A stretch of 64,000 nt of DNA, from assembly GCA_963812195.1 (NCBI GenBank), contig CAWEUI010000001.1, positions 62,001-126,000 on the forward strand, given 5' to 3'. Shown piece by piece: positions 1 through 7,556 of the stretch. The notes beneath the pieces are model-generated. The model was not told the DNA's origin and did not search any database. It was given only the letters and a program-made list of their open reading frames with translations. The stretch is from ZC4RG30 sp963812195 (GTDB lineage: Bacteria; Pseudomonadota; Gammaproteobacteria; Steroidobacterales; Steroidobacteraceae). Position numbers and translations under genes: made by a program. Positions within the stretch are counted from its first letter, which is position 1. The number at the start of each line of letters is the position of its first letter.

Positions 1-183
1 CCCGGCGCGGTGGGCCTGAACAGCCGCGAAGAATACGAGCGGCGCAAGAAGAGCATTCCGTTGCAGCGGCTGGGCAGTGAACAGGACATTGCCGACGCCT
101 GCGCGTTCCTGCTCAGCGCCGAAGCCTCCTTCATCAACGGCGAGATCCTTCACGTGGACGGCGGCATCAGCGCCGCGGGATAG
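1..183 (+). CDS. SDR-family oxidoreductase, C-terminal part
   Basis: The window opens inside a gene and shows its last 60 codons, read in frame from base 1 to a TAG. The tail contains D-I-A-D-A-C-A-F-L-L-S followed by I-N-G-E and the terminal V-D-G-G-I, the usual end of classical short-chain dehydrogenases/reductases. The Rossmann and catalytic parts lie outside the window, so cofactor and substrate cannot be read. It ends two bases before the P450 start codon, so the two genes are probably co-transcribed and may act on the same hydrophobic substrate. The substrate link is inference. Confidence 0.85.
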   Translation, partial: PGAVGLNSREEYERRKKSIPLQRLGSEQDIADACAFLLSAEASFINGEILHVDGGISAAG

Positions 184-185
184 TC

Positions 186-1370
186 ATGGCAACCGCAATA
201 CCCGAATACGATATCGACATCTTCAGCCGCGAATCCGTGGTGAATGCCAATGCAGTCGACGATGCGCTGCGCGAGTTCTCGCCGGTGGTGAAACTGCCCG
301 GCGAGAACGTGCTGATGCTGGCGCGCTTCGAGCACGTCGCGGCGGGCCTGAAGGACTGGCGCACGTTCTCCTCCACCTCGCGCCCCTGGCACGACCCGAA
401 CTCCGTGCGGCCCGAACTGCTGCTCACCGACGATCCGCCCAAGCACACGCGCGTACGCGCGGTGGTATCCAACGCGCTCTCGCCTGCCGCGTTGAACCGC
501 ATGGCCGAAGCGTTCCGCGCCGATGCGCGCACCATCCTCACCAATCTCAAGGCGCGCGAGGGCCAGGTCATCGACGGCGTCGGCGATATCACGCAGGCCT
601 TTGTCTACAAGGTCCTGCCCGACCTGATCGGCCTGCCGCTGGCCGGGCGCGAGCACATGAGCGCCTTCGGCCACATGGTATGGGCCACCATGGGACCCAT
701 GAACGAGCTGTTCGAGGAAGCCATGCGCGACACCAGCGGCGAGGTCATCACCTGGGCCGGCGGCGTCAGCAAGCGTGAAAATCTCGCCGCCGGCAGCCTC
801 GGCATGGCCATGTACGAGGCCGCCGACCGTGGCGAGATCACCGCGCAGGAGGCCGAACTGCTGGTGGGCATCCTGCTCTCGGCGGCCGCCGACACCACCG
901 TGATCACGCTTGCCAACACGTTGCGCGCCTTCAGCGAATTCCCCGGCGAGTTCCAGCGCGTGAAGCAGGACCCCGCGCTGATCAAGGCGGCGTTCGAGGA
1001 AAGCCTGCGCTGGGATTCCCCCTCGCGCATGGCCGGGCGCATCACCACGCGCGACGTGCAGATCGACGACTACCTGATCCCCGAGGGCACCCGTTGTGGA
1101 CTGATGTTTGCCGCCGCCAACCGCGACCCGCGCCGCTGGGAAGACCCGGACCGCTTCGACGTGACCCGCAGGAACGCCGGCCACCTGGGGTTCGGCTTCG
1201 GCGTGCATGCCTGCGTGGGCCGCGTACTGGCACTGCTGGAGGCCGAGGCGCTGTTGGGCGCGGTGGCCGAATCCGTGGCGCGCATCGAACCCGCAGGCGA
1301 GCCCGAGCCGTGGATCACCACCGTCGGGCACGGTCCCATCAAGCTGCCGGTACGTCTGGTCTTCGGCTGA
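186..1370 (+). CDS. cytochrome P450
   Basis: A 394-residue soluble bacterial P450, a heme-thiolate monooxygenase that needs a ferredoxin and reductase not seen nearby. Visible hallmarks are the I-helix segment with A-A-D-T-T near residues 234-238, the ExxR pair at E272/R275, and the heme loop FGFGVHACVG with the ligand Cys343. Length is typical for class I bacterial enzymes. The first I-helix glycine of AGxDT is Ala here, a tolerated variant. ATG follows the SDR stop by two bases. It converges with the dehydrogenase on the other strand, with stop codons three bases apart. Similar CYPs act on terpenoids, steroids or fatty acids; the substrate is not deducible. Confidence 0.95.
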   Translation: MATAIPEYDIDIFSRESVVNANAVDDALREFSPVVKLPGENVLMLARFEHVAAGLKDWRTFSSTSRPWHDPNSVRPELLLTDDPPKHTRVRAVVSNALSPAALNRMAEAFRADARTILTNLKAREGQVIDGVGDITQAFVYKVLPDLIGLPLAGREHMSAFGHMVWATMGPMNELFEEAMRDTSGEVITWAGGVSKRENLAAGSLGMAMYEAADRGEITAQEAELLVGILLSAAADTTVITLANTLRAFSEFPGEFQRVKQDPALIKAAFEESLRWDSPSRMAGRITTRDVQIDDYLIPEGTRCGLMFAAANRDPRRWEDPDRFDVTRRNAGHLGFGFGVHACVGRVLALLEAEALLGAVAESVARIEPAGEPEPWITTVGHGPIKLPVRLVFG

Positions 1371-1373
1371 CGT

Positions 1374-2657
1374 TTACGGATAGATGCCGCGCAATGCGCG
1401 CGCCTCGAGCACACGCCGGCAGGCAATGATGAACGCCGCCGTGCGCAATGTGACCTTCTGTTCCCGATGCACCCGCCAGATGGCCTCGAACGCGGGCATC
1501 AGGATGTGCTCCATGCGGTGCTCGATTTCATGCTCGGTCCAGAAGTATGAATTGAAGTCCTGCACCCACTCGAAATAGGACACGATCACGCCGCCGGCGT
1601 TGGCGATGACATCCGGTACCACGATGATGCCGCGCTCCTGCAGGATCTCGTCCGCCTCGGTCGTCGTGGGTCCGTTGGCACCTTCCACCACGATTCGCGT
1701 CGGCAAGACCTGCGCCCGGCTCGCGGTGATCTGCCCTTCCATCGCCGCCGGGATCAGCAGGTCCGTTTCCACCTTCCAGAAATCCTCGGCGGAAATCTGC
1801 TCGCTGCCGGGCATGGTGGCCACGCCACCCGGCCGGCGTGCCGCCGCCAGCACCTGCGCCACGTTCAGCCCGTCGCCCTTGAACACCGTACCGAACTGGT
1901 CCTGCATGGCCACCACGCGTGCGCCGGCGCTGTGCAGCAACGTTGCGGCCACGGAACCCACGTTGCCCAGACCCTGTATCGCCACCCTCGCGCCCTCGAG
2001 TGACAGGTTCGCGCGTTGCGCCACGTCACGGGCGATCAGATACACGCCGCGGCCCGTGGCGTGCACCCGGCCCAGCGACCCCCCCAGGGCAACGGGTTTG
2101 CCCGTGACCACGCCGGACACGGTTCCGCCGACATTGGCCGAATAGGTATCCATCATCCACGCCATGACCTGCGCGTCCGTGTTCACATCAGGCGCCGGGA
2201 TGTCGCGCTGCGGCCCGATGATCAGGCCGATCTCGCTGGTATAGCGCCGGGTGATGCGCTCCAGCTCGCCGCGCGAGAGCTCTGCCGGATCAACGCGCAC
2301 GCCACCTTTGGCGCCGCCGTAGGGCAGGTTCACCGCGGCGTTCTTCACCGTCATCCACGCCGCCAGCGCCATCACCTCTTCGAGCGTGACATCCGGGTGG
2401 TAGCGCGTGCCGCCCTTGCCCGGCCCGCGTGACAGGCTGTGCTGCACGCGAAAGCCCTCGAAGTGCCGCACCGACCCGTCGTCCATGCGCGCGGGGATAT
2501 CCACAATCAGGGCGCGCTTGGGCCGCGTGAGCGTGCCGACCCACTGCGCCAGCTCGCCCAGGTACGGGACCACCCGATCCACCTGTGCCAGATACGTGCC
2601 CCACGGACTGTGCGCCGTGGGCTGAACGTAGCTGACGGAATGGTTGGGTGCTGCCAT
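1374..2657 (-). CDS. Glu/Leu/Phe/Val dehydrogenase, glutamate dehydrogenase type
   Basis: Predicted cytosolic NAD(P)-dependent amino-acid dehydrogenase of 427 residues that interconverts an amino acid and its 2-oxo acid plus ammonium. The N-terminal half has the family stretch G-G-A-K-G-G-V with its catalytic lysine, then I-P-A-P-D-V-N-T-D. The C-terminal half has the nucleotide-binding G-L-G-N-V-G-S-V. Length matches hexameric GDH (about 420). The frame is open upstream to 2762, but the ATG at 2657 gives the expected N-terminus, so that start was chosen. Glutamate dehydrogenase is more likely than leucine dehydrogenase because of the length and the K-G-G-V-R context, but specificity is not certain. 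Confidence 0.9.
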   Translation of the reverse strand: MAAPNHSVSYVQPTAHSPWGTYLAQVDRVVPYLGELAQWVGTLTRPKRALIVDIPARMDDGSVRHFEGFRVQHSLSRGPGKGGTRYHPDVTLEEVMALAAWMTVKNAAVNLPYGGAKGGVRVDPAELSRGELERITRRYTSEIGLIIGPQRDIPAPDVNTDAQVMAWMMDTYSANVGGTVSGVVTGKPVALGGSLGRVHATGRGVYLIARDVAQRANLSLEGARVAIQGLGNVGSVAATLLHSAGARVVAMQDQFGTVFKGDGLNVAQVLAAARRPGGVATMPGSEQISAEDFWKVETDLLIPAAMEGQITASRAQVLPTRIVVEGANGPTTTEADEILQERGIIVVPDVIANAGGVIVSYFEWVQDFNSYFWTEHEIEHRMEHILMPAFEAIWRVHREQKVTLRTAAFIIACRRVLEARALRGIYP

Positions 2658-2827
2658 GTCAGTTGCAGTGAAACGCGCCATCCTCAAGGGTACAACCGTC
2701 CTGCTGCACCGGTGATATCCGGCGCGCTGGTCGCCATGCGCGACAAGAACCTGTTGCCCCACAGGGCCCGGGATTGCGCCCGGCGCGCGCTTGTGCAGCC
2801 GGCACCGGCGCTGTTCGCGTCAGCGCC
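2658..2827. other. intergenic, no feature recognised
   Basis: A 170-base gap upstream of the dehydrogenase and downstream of the small secreted protein gene, both on the minus strand. I see no tRNA, strong hairpin or convincing ORF. It should carry the promoter for the dehydrogenase, but no clear -10/-35 pair was recognised. Confidence 0.4.
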
Positions 2828-3154
2828 TTACTGGAACCTCGGATCGAGCCAGCGCAGCGCATCTCCGATATCGATCTGACCGGTATTCTGGAGATCTTCC
2901 GCGGTGTAGGTGCGCAGATTGGACGTTGACTGGTCACAGTCCACCGGCGGGTCGTGCCTGATGCGCGACCCGGTCACGTACGTACATTTGGCCTTGGACT
3001 CGTCCGGCTTGGCCTGCGCCTGCTCCGCCTTGGCTTCGGCCGCGGCGACAGGTTTGGCGTCCTTGTTCGGCTGAGCGGCTTTCTCGGCGGCGTGCAGCGC
3101 CAGCGGCGCCAGCAGGGCTGCGGCGGCGGCAATAATTGTGGAGCGGTACTTCAT
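2828..3154 (-). CDS. small secreted protein with TonB-plug-like C-terminus
   Basis: A 108-residue protein with a clear signal peptide (charged start, Ala/Leu-rich core, cleavage near H-A-A). A Lys/Ala/Glu/Gln-rich stretch follows to about residue 55, then a compact C-terminus with V-T-G-S-R-I-R, two cysteines (57 and 73), and T-A-E-D-L-Q-N-T-G followed by I-G-D-A-L-R. That combination is how the plug of many TonB-dependent receptors begins, but no beta-barrel follows. It is either a stand-alone periplasmic plug-like protein or the relic of a receptor. Its intact frame and signal peptide favour a functional protein. The ATG at 3154 follows a GGACC stretch. Function unknown. Confidence 0.75.
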   Translation of the reverse strand: MKYRSTIIAAAAALLAPLALHAAEKAAQPNKDAKPVAAAEAKAEQAQAKPDESKAKCTYVTGSRIRHDPPVDCDQSTSNLRTYTAEDLQNTGQIDIGDALRWLDPRFQ

Positions 3155-3287
3155 GGCCTGGTCCTCCAGAGCATTTGGCTGCCCGATGGGTGGATTGTAC
3201 TCCTCACCCCCCGAAACGGCGGCATGGGCGGCCGACCGTCCGGGGGAGTAGCATCCGCACAGCGAACGAACCATCCGGGGGACGGCT

Positions 3288-4370
3288 ATGAGCAAGGACA
3301 ATTCCGGCGTCGATCGGCGCACTTTTCTGGGCGGCATGGCGCTGGCGGGAGCCACGGGGCTGCTGGGCGCGACACGCGGCAGCCCGGCTCTGGGCGCACA
3401 GCCGACGTCCGGAGCCGCGCCCGGGCCGGCGCCGATGAAGGATGTCGCCGGCAAGGTGGCGTTCATTACGGGCGGCTCCAGCGGCATTGGCCTGGGCCAG
3501 GCCCGCGTGTTCCACGAAGCCGGCATGAAGGTGGTCATCGGCTACATCCGGGACGACCAGGTCGGCCCCGCGCTGGACCTGTTCAAGACGGGCAAGGACC
3601 GCGTGCATGCCATCAAGGTCAATGTGGTCGACCGCGCCGGCATGCGGGCCGCCGCGGACGAGATCGAAGCCAGATTCGGCAAGATCCACCTGGTCTCCAA
3701 CAATGCCGGCATCGGACCGCTGACACAGTTGCTGGACACCCAGCCCCAGGAATTCGACCAGACCATCGCCATCAACCTCACCGGCGTCTACAACGGCATC
3801 CACGAATTCGTGCCGCGCATCCGCAAGCACGGCGAAGGCGGCCACGTAGTGACCACTTCTTCCATGAGCGGCATCCTGCCCACCGAGGGCGGTGGCGCCG
3901 GCGCCTACACGGCTTCCAAGTTCGCGCTGATGGGATTGATGGAGACCCTGCGCTCGGAGCTGGACGCAGCCAAAGCCAATGTCGGCGCCTCGGTCTATTG
4001 CCCGGGACTGGTGGCCACCAACATCTTCGAACTGCAGAAGAACCTGAATGCCACCTTCGGCAACAAGGACGCAAAGACCCCGGCGGACGCCGCGGGGAAC
4101 ACCGATTTCATCAAGAAGATCATCGGCGCGGGGATGGATCCGATGGAGGCGGCGCGCATCGTGCTGGCCGGCATCCGCAACAACGATCTGTTCATCCTGT
4201 CGCATCCCGAGTTCCGCGACGGCCTGCGGGAACGCATGGACGCATTGATGCTGTCGGTGCCGGACACTACCGCTCCGCCAGAGCGGCTGGCGCAGGAACA
4301 GGTGACCATGCACAACTCGCTGTACGTGCGCGAGCGCGACAAGCTGCGCGCACGAGGCCGCAAGGCCTGA
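3288..4370 (+). CDS. Tat-exported short-chain dehydrogenase/reductase
   Basis: A 360-residue SDR with an N-terminal twin-arginine signal (D-R-R-T-F-L-G-G, residues 9-16, then a hydrophobic Ala/Gly core), so probably exported folded with its cofactor. The Rossmann motif T-G-G-S-S-G-I-G lies near residue 62, N-N-A-G further on, and the catalytic Ser and Y-T-A-S-K near residue 205. The C-terminus is about 60 residues longer than a minimal SDR. A GGGGACGG stretch precedes the ATG. A Tat-exported SDR is uncommon because SDRs are usually cytosolic; the motifs are all intact, so an active periplasmic oxidoreductase is likely. Substrate unknown. Confidence 0.9.
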   Translation: MSKDNSGVDRRTFLGGMALAGATGLLGATRGSPALGAQPTSGAAPGPAPMKDVAGKVAFITGGSSGIGLGQARVFHEAGMKVVIGYIRDDQVGPALDLFKTGKDRVHAIKVNVVDRAGMRAAADEIEARFGKIHLVSNNAGIGPLTQLLDTQPQEFDQTIAINLTGVYNGIHEFVPRIRKHGEGGHVVTTSSMSGILPTEGGGAGAYTASKFALMGLMETLRSELDAAKANVGASVYCPGLVATNIFELQKNLNATFGNKDAKTPADAAGNTDFIKKIIGAGMDPMEAARIVLAGIRNNDLFILSHPEFRDGLRERMDALMLSVPDTTAPPERLAQEQVTMHNSLYVRERDKLRARGRKA

Positions 4371-4405
4371 GTGTGCGGGCGGGCCGGTTGGGCCGGCCGC
4401 CCCCG

Positions 4406-5017
4406 CTACTTCTGCTTGTCCTCCGAGCGCCGCGTCAGGGCGCGCCACCAGCTCTGGCGCTTCTTGCTGGCCGTCTCCTTGTACAGCTGCTGGAGCCGCG
4501 CGTATTCCAGCAGATCCTGCTTCAGCTGAGGATCGCTCCTGGACAAGGCCAACGCGCGCCTGTTCACCTCAAGGTTTGCCTTCCTGCGCAGCGTATCGGG
4601 ATCCGTGATCGAAACCGACGCGCCGATTTCGCGGTTACGGAAGAATTCACTCGCCTGCAGCTCCGTTTGCGCATCCACGATCTTCGCCTGGCAGTTCCTG
4701 ACCGGGACATGACTGCCGGTTGGAGTTTCATTGCGACAGACGATGTCGTAGTCGTCATCCTTGTTCAGCTCGTTGTAGCGCGCGTTGAGGCGGTTTCCGG
4801 AGTCGAGGATCGCCTGGCTGATGGCCTGCAGCGAATCCAGCTTGCCGGAGACGATGATTTCATCGAGTCTGTCGTTCCCGGACACCGCCTTGGCATCCGC
4901 CTTTGCGTCAGCGGCTGCGACTGCAGAGGCGGCACAGGCAAGCGCGCAGGCCAGCGCCACCGTGACACGAACCCGCCACCCGCCGCACATGCCGGCGGCC
5001 GCCGCCCGGCAACACAT
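4406..5017 (-). CDS. secreted protein of unknown function, paralogue of the next gene
   Basis: A 203-residue protein with an N-terminal hydrophobic signal segment ending at A-V-A-A. It is clearly homologous to the gene upstream (5017-5685). Both have L-D-E-I-(I/V)-V-(S/T)-G-(K/R)-L-D-S-L, then N-A-R-Y-N-E-L-N-K-D-D, D-I-V-C-R, P-T-G-S-H and a second Cys about 15 residues later. Both end in a helical S-D-P-x-L-K-x-D-L-L-E segment and a basic tail. The start is placed at 5017 because its ATG overlaps the upstream TGA (TGATG), implying translational coupling; an ATG at 4990 is an alternative. I recognise no characterised family. The E-I-V-V-T-G opening resembles the start of TonB receptor plugs. 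Confidence 0.75.
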   Translation of the reverse strand: MCCRAAAAGMCGGWRVRVTVALACALACAASAVAAADAKADAKAVSGNDRLDEIIVSGKLDSLQAISQAILDSGNRLNARYNELNKDDDYDIVCRNETPTGSHVPVRNCQAKIVDAQTELQASEFFRNREIGASVSITDPDTLRRKANLEVNRRALALSRSDPQLKQDLLEYARLQQLYKETASKKRQSWWRALTRRSEDKQK

Positions 5018-5685
5018 CAATCGCGCCGGAACAGGTGCAATTTGAACTTCTTCCTGCCGAGCTGCCTGTAGATCTGCTCGAGCCGCGCGTGCTCGAGCAG
5101 ATCCCGCTTCAGATCCGGATCGCTGTTGACCAGCGCCAGTGTCCGGCGTTTCAACTCGTTCATGCTCGAGAGCTGCACCATCTCCGGCGACTGCAACCAG
5201 ACAGTGCGGTCCCCTCCCCCCGGCACACCCAGGCTGGTTACAGGATCGATCGAGGCGGCGCCGGTTCCAGACGTCAACATCTGCCCGGGCTGTTGCCCCA
5301 TTTCGTCCATGAACTTCGGATAGCAGTGCCGCCGTGCAATGTGGCTGCCAGTAGGCATTTCGTCGCGGCACACAATGTCGAATCTGTCGTCCTTGTTCAG
5401 CTCGTTGTAGCGCGCGTTGAAGCGGCTTTCGGAGTCGACGAGCGCCTGCCGGATGCCACTGAGCGAATCAAGCCTGCCCGTCACGACTATCTCGTCGAGG
5501 CTGGTGATCTTGGAGATGTCCTGAGGCGCAGCAGCGCCAGCATTGCCGCCGGCGGACTCCTCCGCGGCAAGCACGCGGCCGGCGCAGAGCATGGCCATTG
5601 CCGAGGCCGCCACCAGGACCAACAACCCGCCCCGGAAGCCCGTGGTACCTGTACGTCGGCCACACACATGGAGCATGGAGGTCAC
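5017..5685 (-). CDS. secreted protein of unknown function, first of a tandem pair
   Basis: A 222-residue protein with a signal peptide (hydrophobic core near residues 20-38, cleavage near V-L-A-A). The mature part opens with L-D-E-I-V-V-T-G-R-L-D-S-L and carries the same N-A-R-Y-N-E-L-N-K-D-D, I-V-C-R and P-T-G-S-H blocks as its downstream neighbour. Two Cys about 16 residues apart are shared, suggesting a periplasmic disulfide. A Gly/Pro/Gln-rich linker separates this core from a C-terminal helix with S-D-P-D-L-K-R-D-L-L-E. It is coupled to the downstream gene by a TGATG overlap, so the two are an ancient tandem duplication expressed together. Function unknown. Confidence 0.75.
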   Translation of the reverse strand: MTSMLHVCGRRTGTTGFRGGLLVLVAASAMAMLCAGRVLAAEESAGGNAGAAAPQDISKITSLDEIVVTGRLDSLSGIRQALVDSESRFNARYNELNKDDRFDIVCRDEMPTGSHIARRHCYPKFMDEMGQQPGQMLTSGTGAASIDPVTSLGVPGGGDRTVWLQSPEMVQLSSMNELKRRTLALVNSDPDLKRDLLEHARLEQIYRQLGRKKFKLHLFRRD

Positions 5686-5712
5686 CTCGGCGATCGGCGG
5701 GGCAATCTTCTC

Positions 5713-6861
5713 TCACTCCACTGCTGACAGCAACATGTCGCCCAGCTTCTGGAACCGGCGCATGTTGGCGTTGTGTCCCATTACCCCGGCAGTCAGGCAT
5801 GCGAAGGTGACGTCGCGCTCCGGGTCTACCCAGAACAGCGACGTACCGGCACCATAGTTTCCGAACGAGCGCGGCGACGCCAGCGTGCCGAACATGTGAT
5901 GACATAGCGCCGTGCCGCGCAGGGAAAAGCCCAGGCCCAGATAGGCCGGCGCCGGTTCGATCCCCTCTTCGCGTCCGCGCGCCGCATACAGCTCATTGAC
6001 CATCTCGCCGGTCCAGTTGCGGGTGGCCAGATCAATGGTCGCCGGCGAGATCAGGCGCTTGCCATCCAGCGTTCCGCCCTGGCGGAACAGTTCTGCGAAC
6101 CTGAACAGGTCCGGCGTGGTCGAAACGATGCCGACCCAGGGCATCTCCGCCTTTTCGTCCTCGAATGCGCCATTGGCGCCCGGCGTGTTGCGACTCTTGT
6201 GCCCGATCGGGTAGTTGCCGCGGAAATCCGGCACCACCTTGCGGGGCTTGAGATCCGGCCGCAGGCCGACCGAGGTATCGCGCATGCCGAGCGGGTCGAT
6301 GATCTCCTGCTGCACGATCTGCCGGTAGCGACGCTTGCCGGGGTCCGTACGCAGCAGCGCCTCGGCCATCAACACGTGGTTGGCCAGCGGAGAATAGGCC
6401 ACCTTGGCGCACGGCGCATCCACGGGCGCCACTTCGGCGATCACTGTCTTTGCGACCTCCGCGAAGTTGTCGATGTACCAGCCGGGGTGCACCTCGAAGA
6501 TGATCGGAAAGCCGGCCTGGTGCGAGAGCAGGTGCCAGATGAGGATCCTCTCCCTGCCCTGCCCCGAAAACTCCGGGATCAGCGTCGAGATCGGCGTGGT
6601 CAGTTCGAAGCGCCCCTGCTCCACTGCGCGCAGTACCAGCAGGTTGGTGAACGCCTTGGTCACCGAAAAGATGTTGAATACCGAGTCCAGCGCCAGCGGC
6701 TGCTGCTGCGCCTCGTCCGCGGCACCGATGGCCGCCTCGAGCGCCACCTTGCCGCCCCGTGCAACCTTGATGACCGCGCCGTGATAAAGGCCGGCCTTGA
6801 TGTCCGCACGGATCGTGTCCTGCACCTCGGCCAGCCGGGCCTGATTCATTCCTGTAGCCAT
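5713..6861 (-). CDS. serine hydrolase of the beta-lactamase (class C / EstB-like) family
   Basis: A 382-residue protein of the penicillin-binding/beta-lactamase fold. The nucleophile motif S-V-T-K lies at residues 66-69, a Y-S-P-L-A-N segment is the likely second motif, and G-A-G-T-S-L near the C-terminus takes the place of the KTG/HxG box. No signal peptide is seen with the chosen start, so it is probably a cytosolic esterase-type member rather than a resistance enzyme. The ATG at 6861 was chosen because GGGGGAG lies about 7 bases upstream; the frame is open further to 6966. It ends 27 bases before the small secreted protein pair on the same strand. Esterase activity is a family inference. 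Confidence 0.88.
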   Translation of the reverse strand: MATGMNQARLAEVQDTIRADIKAGLYHGAVIKVARGGKVALEAAIGAADEAQQQPLALDSVFNIFSVTKAFTNLLVLRAVEQGRFELTTPISTLIPEFSGQGRERILIWHLLSHQAGFPIIFEVHPGWYIDNFAEVAKTVIAEVAPVDAPCAKVAYSPLANHVLMAEALLRTDPGKRRYRQIVQQEIIDPLGMRDTSVGLRPDLKPRKVVPDFRGNYPIGHKSRNTPGANGAFEDEKAEMPWVGIVSTTPDLFRFAELFRQGGTLDGKRLISPATIDLATRNWTGEMVNELYAARGREEGIEPAPAYLGLGFSLRGTALCHHMFGTLASPRSFGNYGAGTSLFWVDPERDVTFACLTAGVMGHNANMRRFQKLGDMLLSAVE

Positions 6862-6982
6862 CTCGACTCCCCCGGGTAATCTTCGTAGTGTCGCACTTCG
6901 CTCCGAAAAACTATGTACCATGCTGCCCTGCGTTCCGACAGTCGCGTCATATGAAAAAACTTTCACGGGGGCCAGAAGGATC

Positions 6983-7552
6983 GTGAAGCCAATTCGCCTG
7001 CTGCCGTTGATGCTGCTGCTGGCGGCCTGCGGCTCCCGACCGCAACCCGCCGCGAATCAACCATCGGGGCAGGAGGCGGGCTGGACCGGGCTCACGAAGC
7101 CGATGGACATCATCGAGGCCCGTGAGGAAGTGATGGAGCACATGGAAGACCTGATGGAGCCGATCGACACCATCCAGGTCGAGCCGGTCCGCAACGTCGA
7201 TCAGCTGCGCAGCAATGCCGGAGCCATCGGCGCCATGCTGCTGGCCGTGCCGCACCTGTTCCCCCCGACCACCAATCTCTATGAACCCCAGGGCCCGCAG
7301 TTCCTGACGCTGGCGCTACCGCCCATCTGGAAGCAATTCGACACCTTCTACAGCCTGGCCCATGCGGCGTCGCAGGCGGCGGACGACATGGCCGACGCCC
7401 AGGGCGACGCCGCCTTGCGCGCCGCCAGCCTCAAGTTGCGCCACAGCTGCGATGCCTGCCACACGCTGTTCCTGCGCAAGTACATCCCATCCAACCCAGG
7501 ACCGTCGGACTACGACTTCGACTTCGACGACGCCATCGCCAGGAAGAAGTAG
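6983..7552 (+). CDS. lipoprotein with cytochrome c'-like heme site
   Basis: A 189-residue protein starting at a GTG preceded by AGAAGGA. The N-terminus is a lipoprotein signal with lipobox L-A-A-C (Cys16), so it should be anchored to a membrane on the periplasmic side. The rest is largely helical, with a single C-D-A-C-H heme-attachment motif at about residues 156-160, near the C-terminus. That position is typical of cytochrome c' (four-helix bundle) proteins rather than class I cytochromes c. The mature protein is longer than cytochrome c' (about 130) and ends in an acidic stretch. It probably carries electrons or binds a gas or small ligand. It converges with ligA, 4 bases apart. Confidence 0.8.
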   Translation: MKPIRLLPLMLLLAACGSRPQPAANQPSGQEAGWTGLTKPMDIIEAREEVMEHMEDLMEPIDTIQVEPVRNVDQLRSNAGAIGAMLLAVPHLFPPTTNLYEPQGPQFLTLALPPIWKQFDTFYSLAHAASQAADDMADAQGDAALRAASLKLRHSCDACHTLFLRKYIPSNPGPSDYDFDFDDAIARKK

Positions 7553-7556
7553 CCGC

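Noticed and set aside
5713..6861. Antibiotic-resistance beta-lactamase
   Set aside because: No signal peptide and no typical KTG box; fits EstB-type esterases better.
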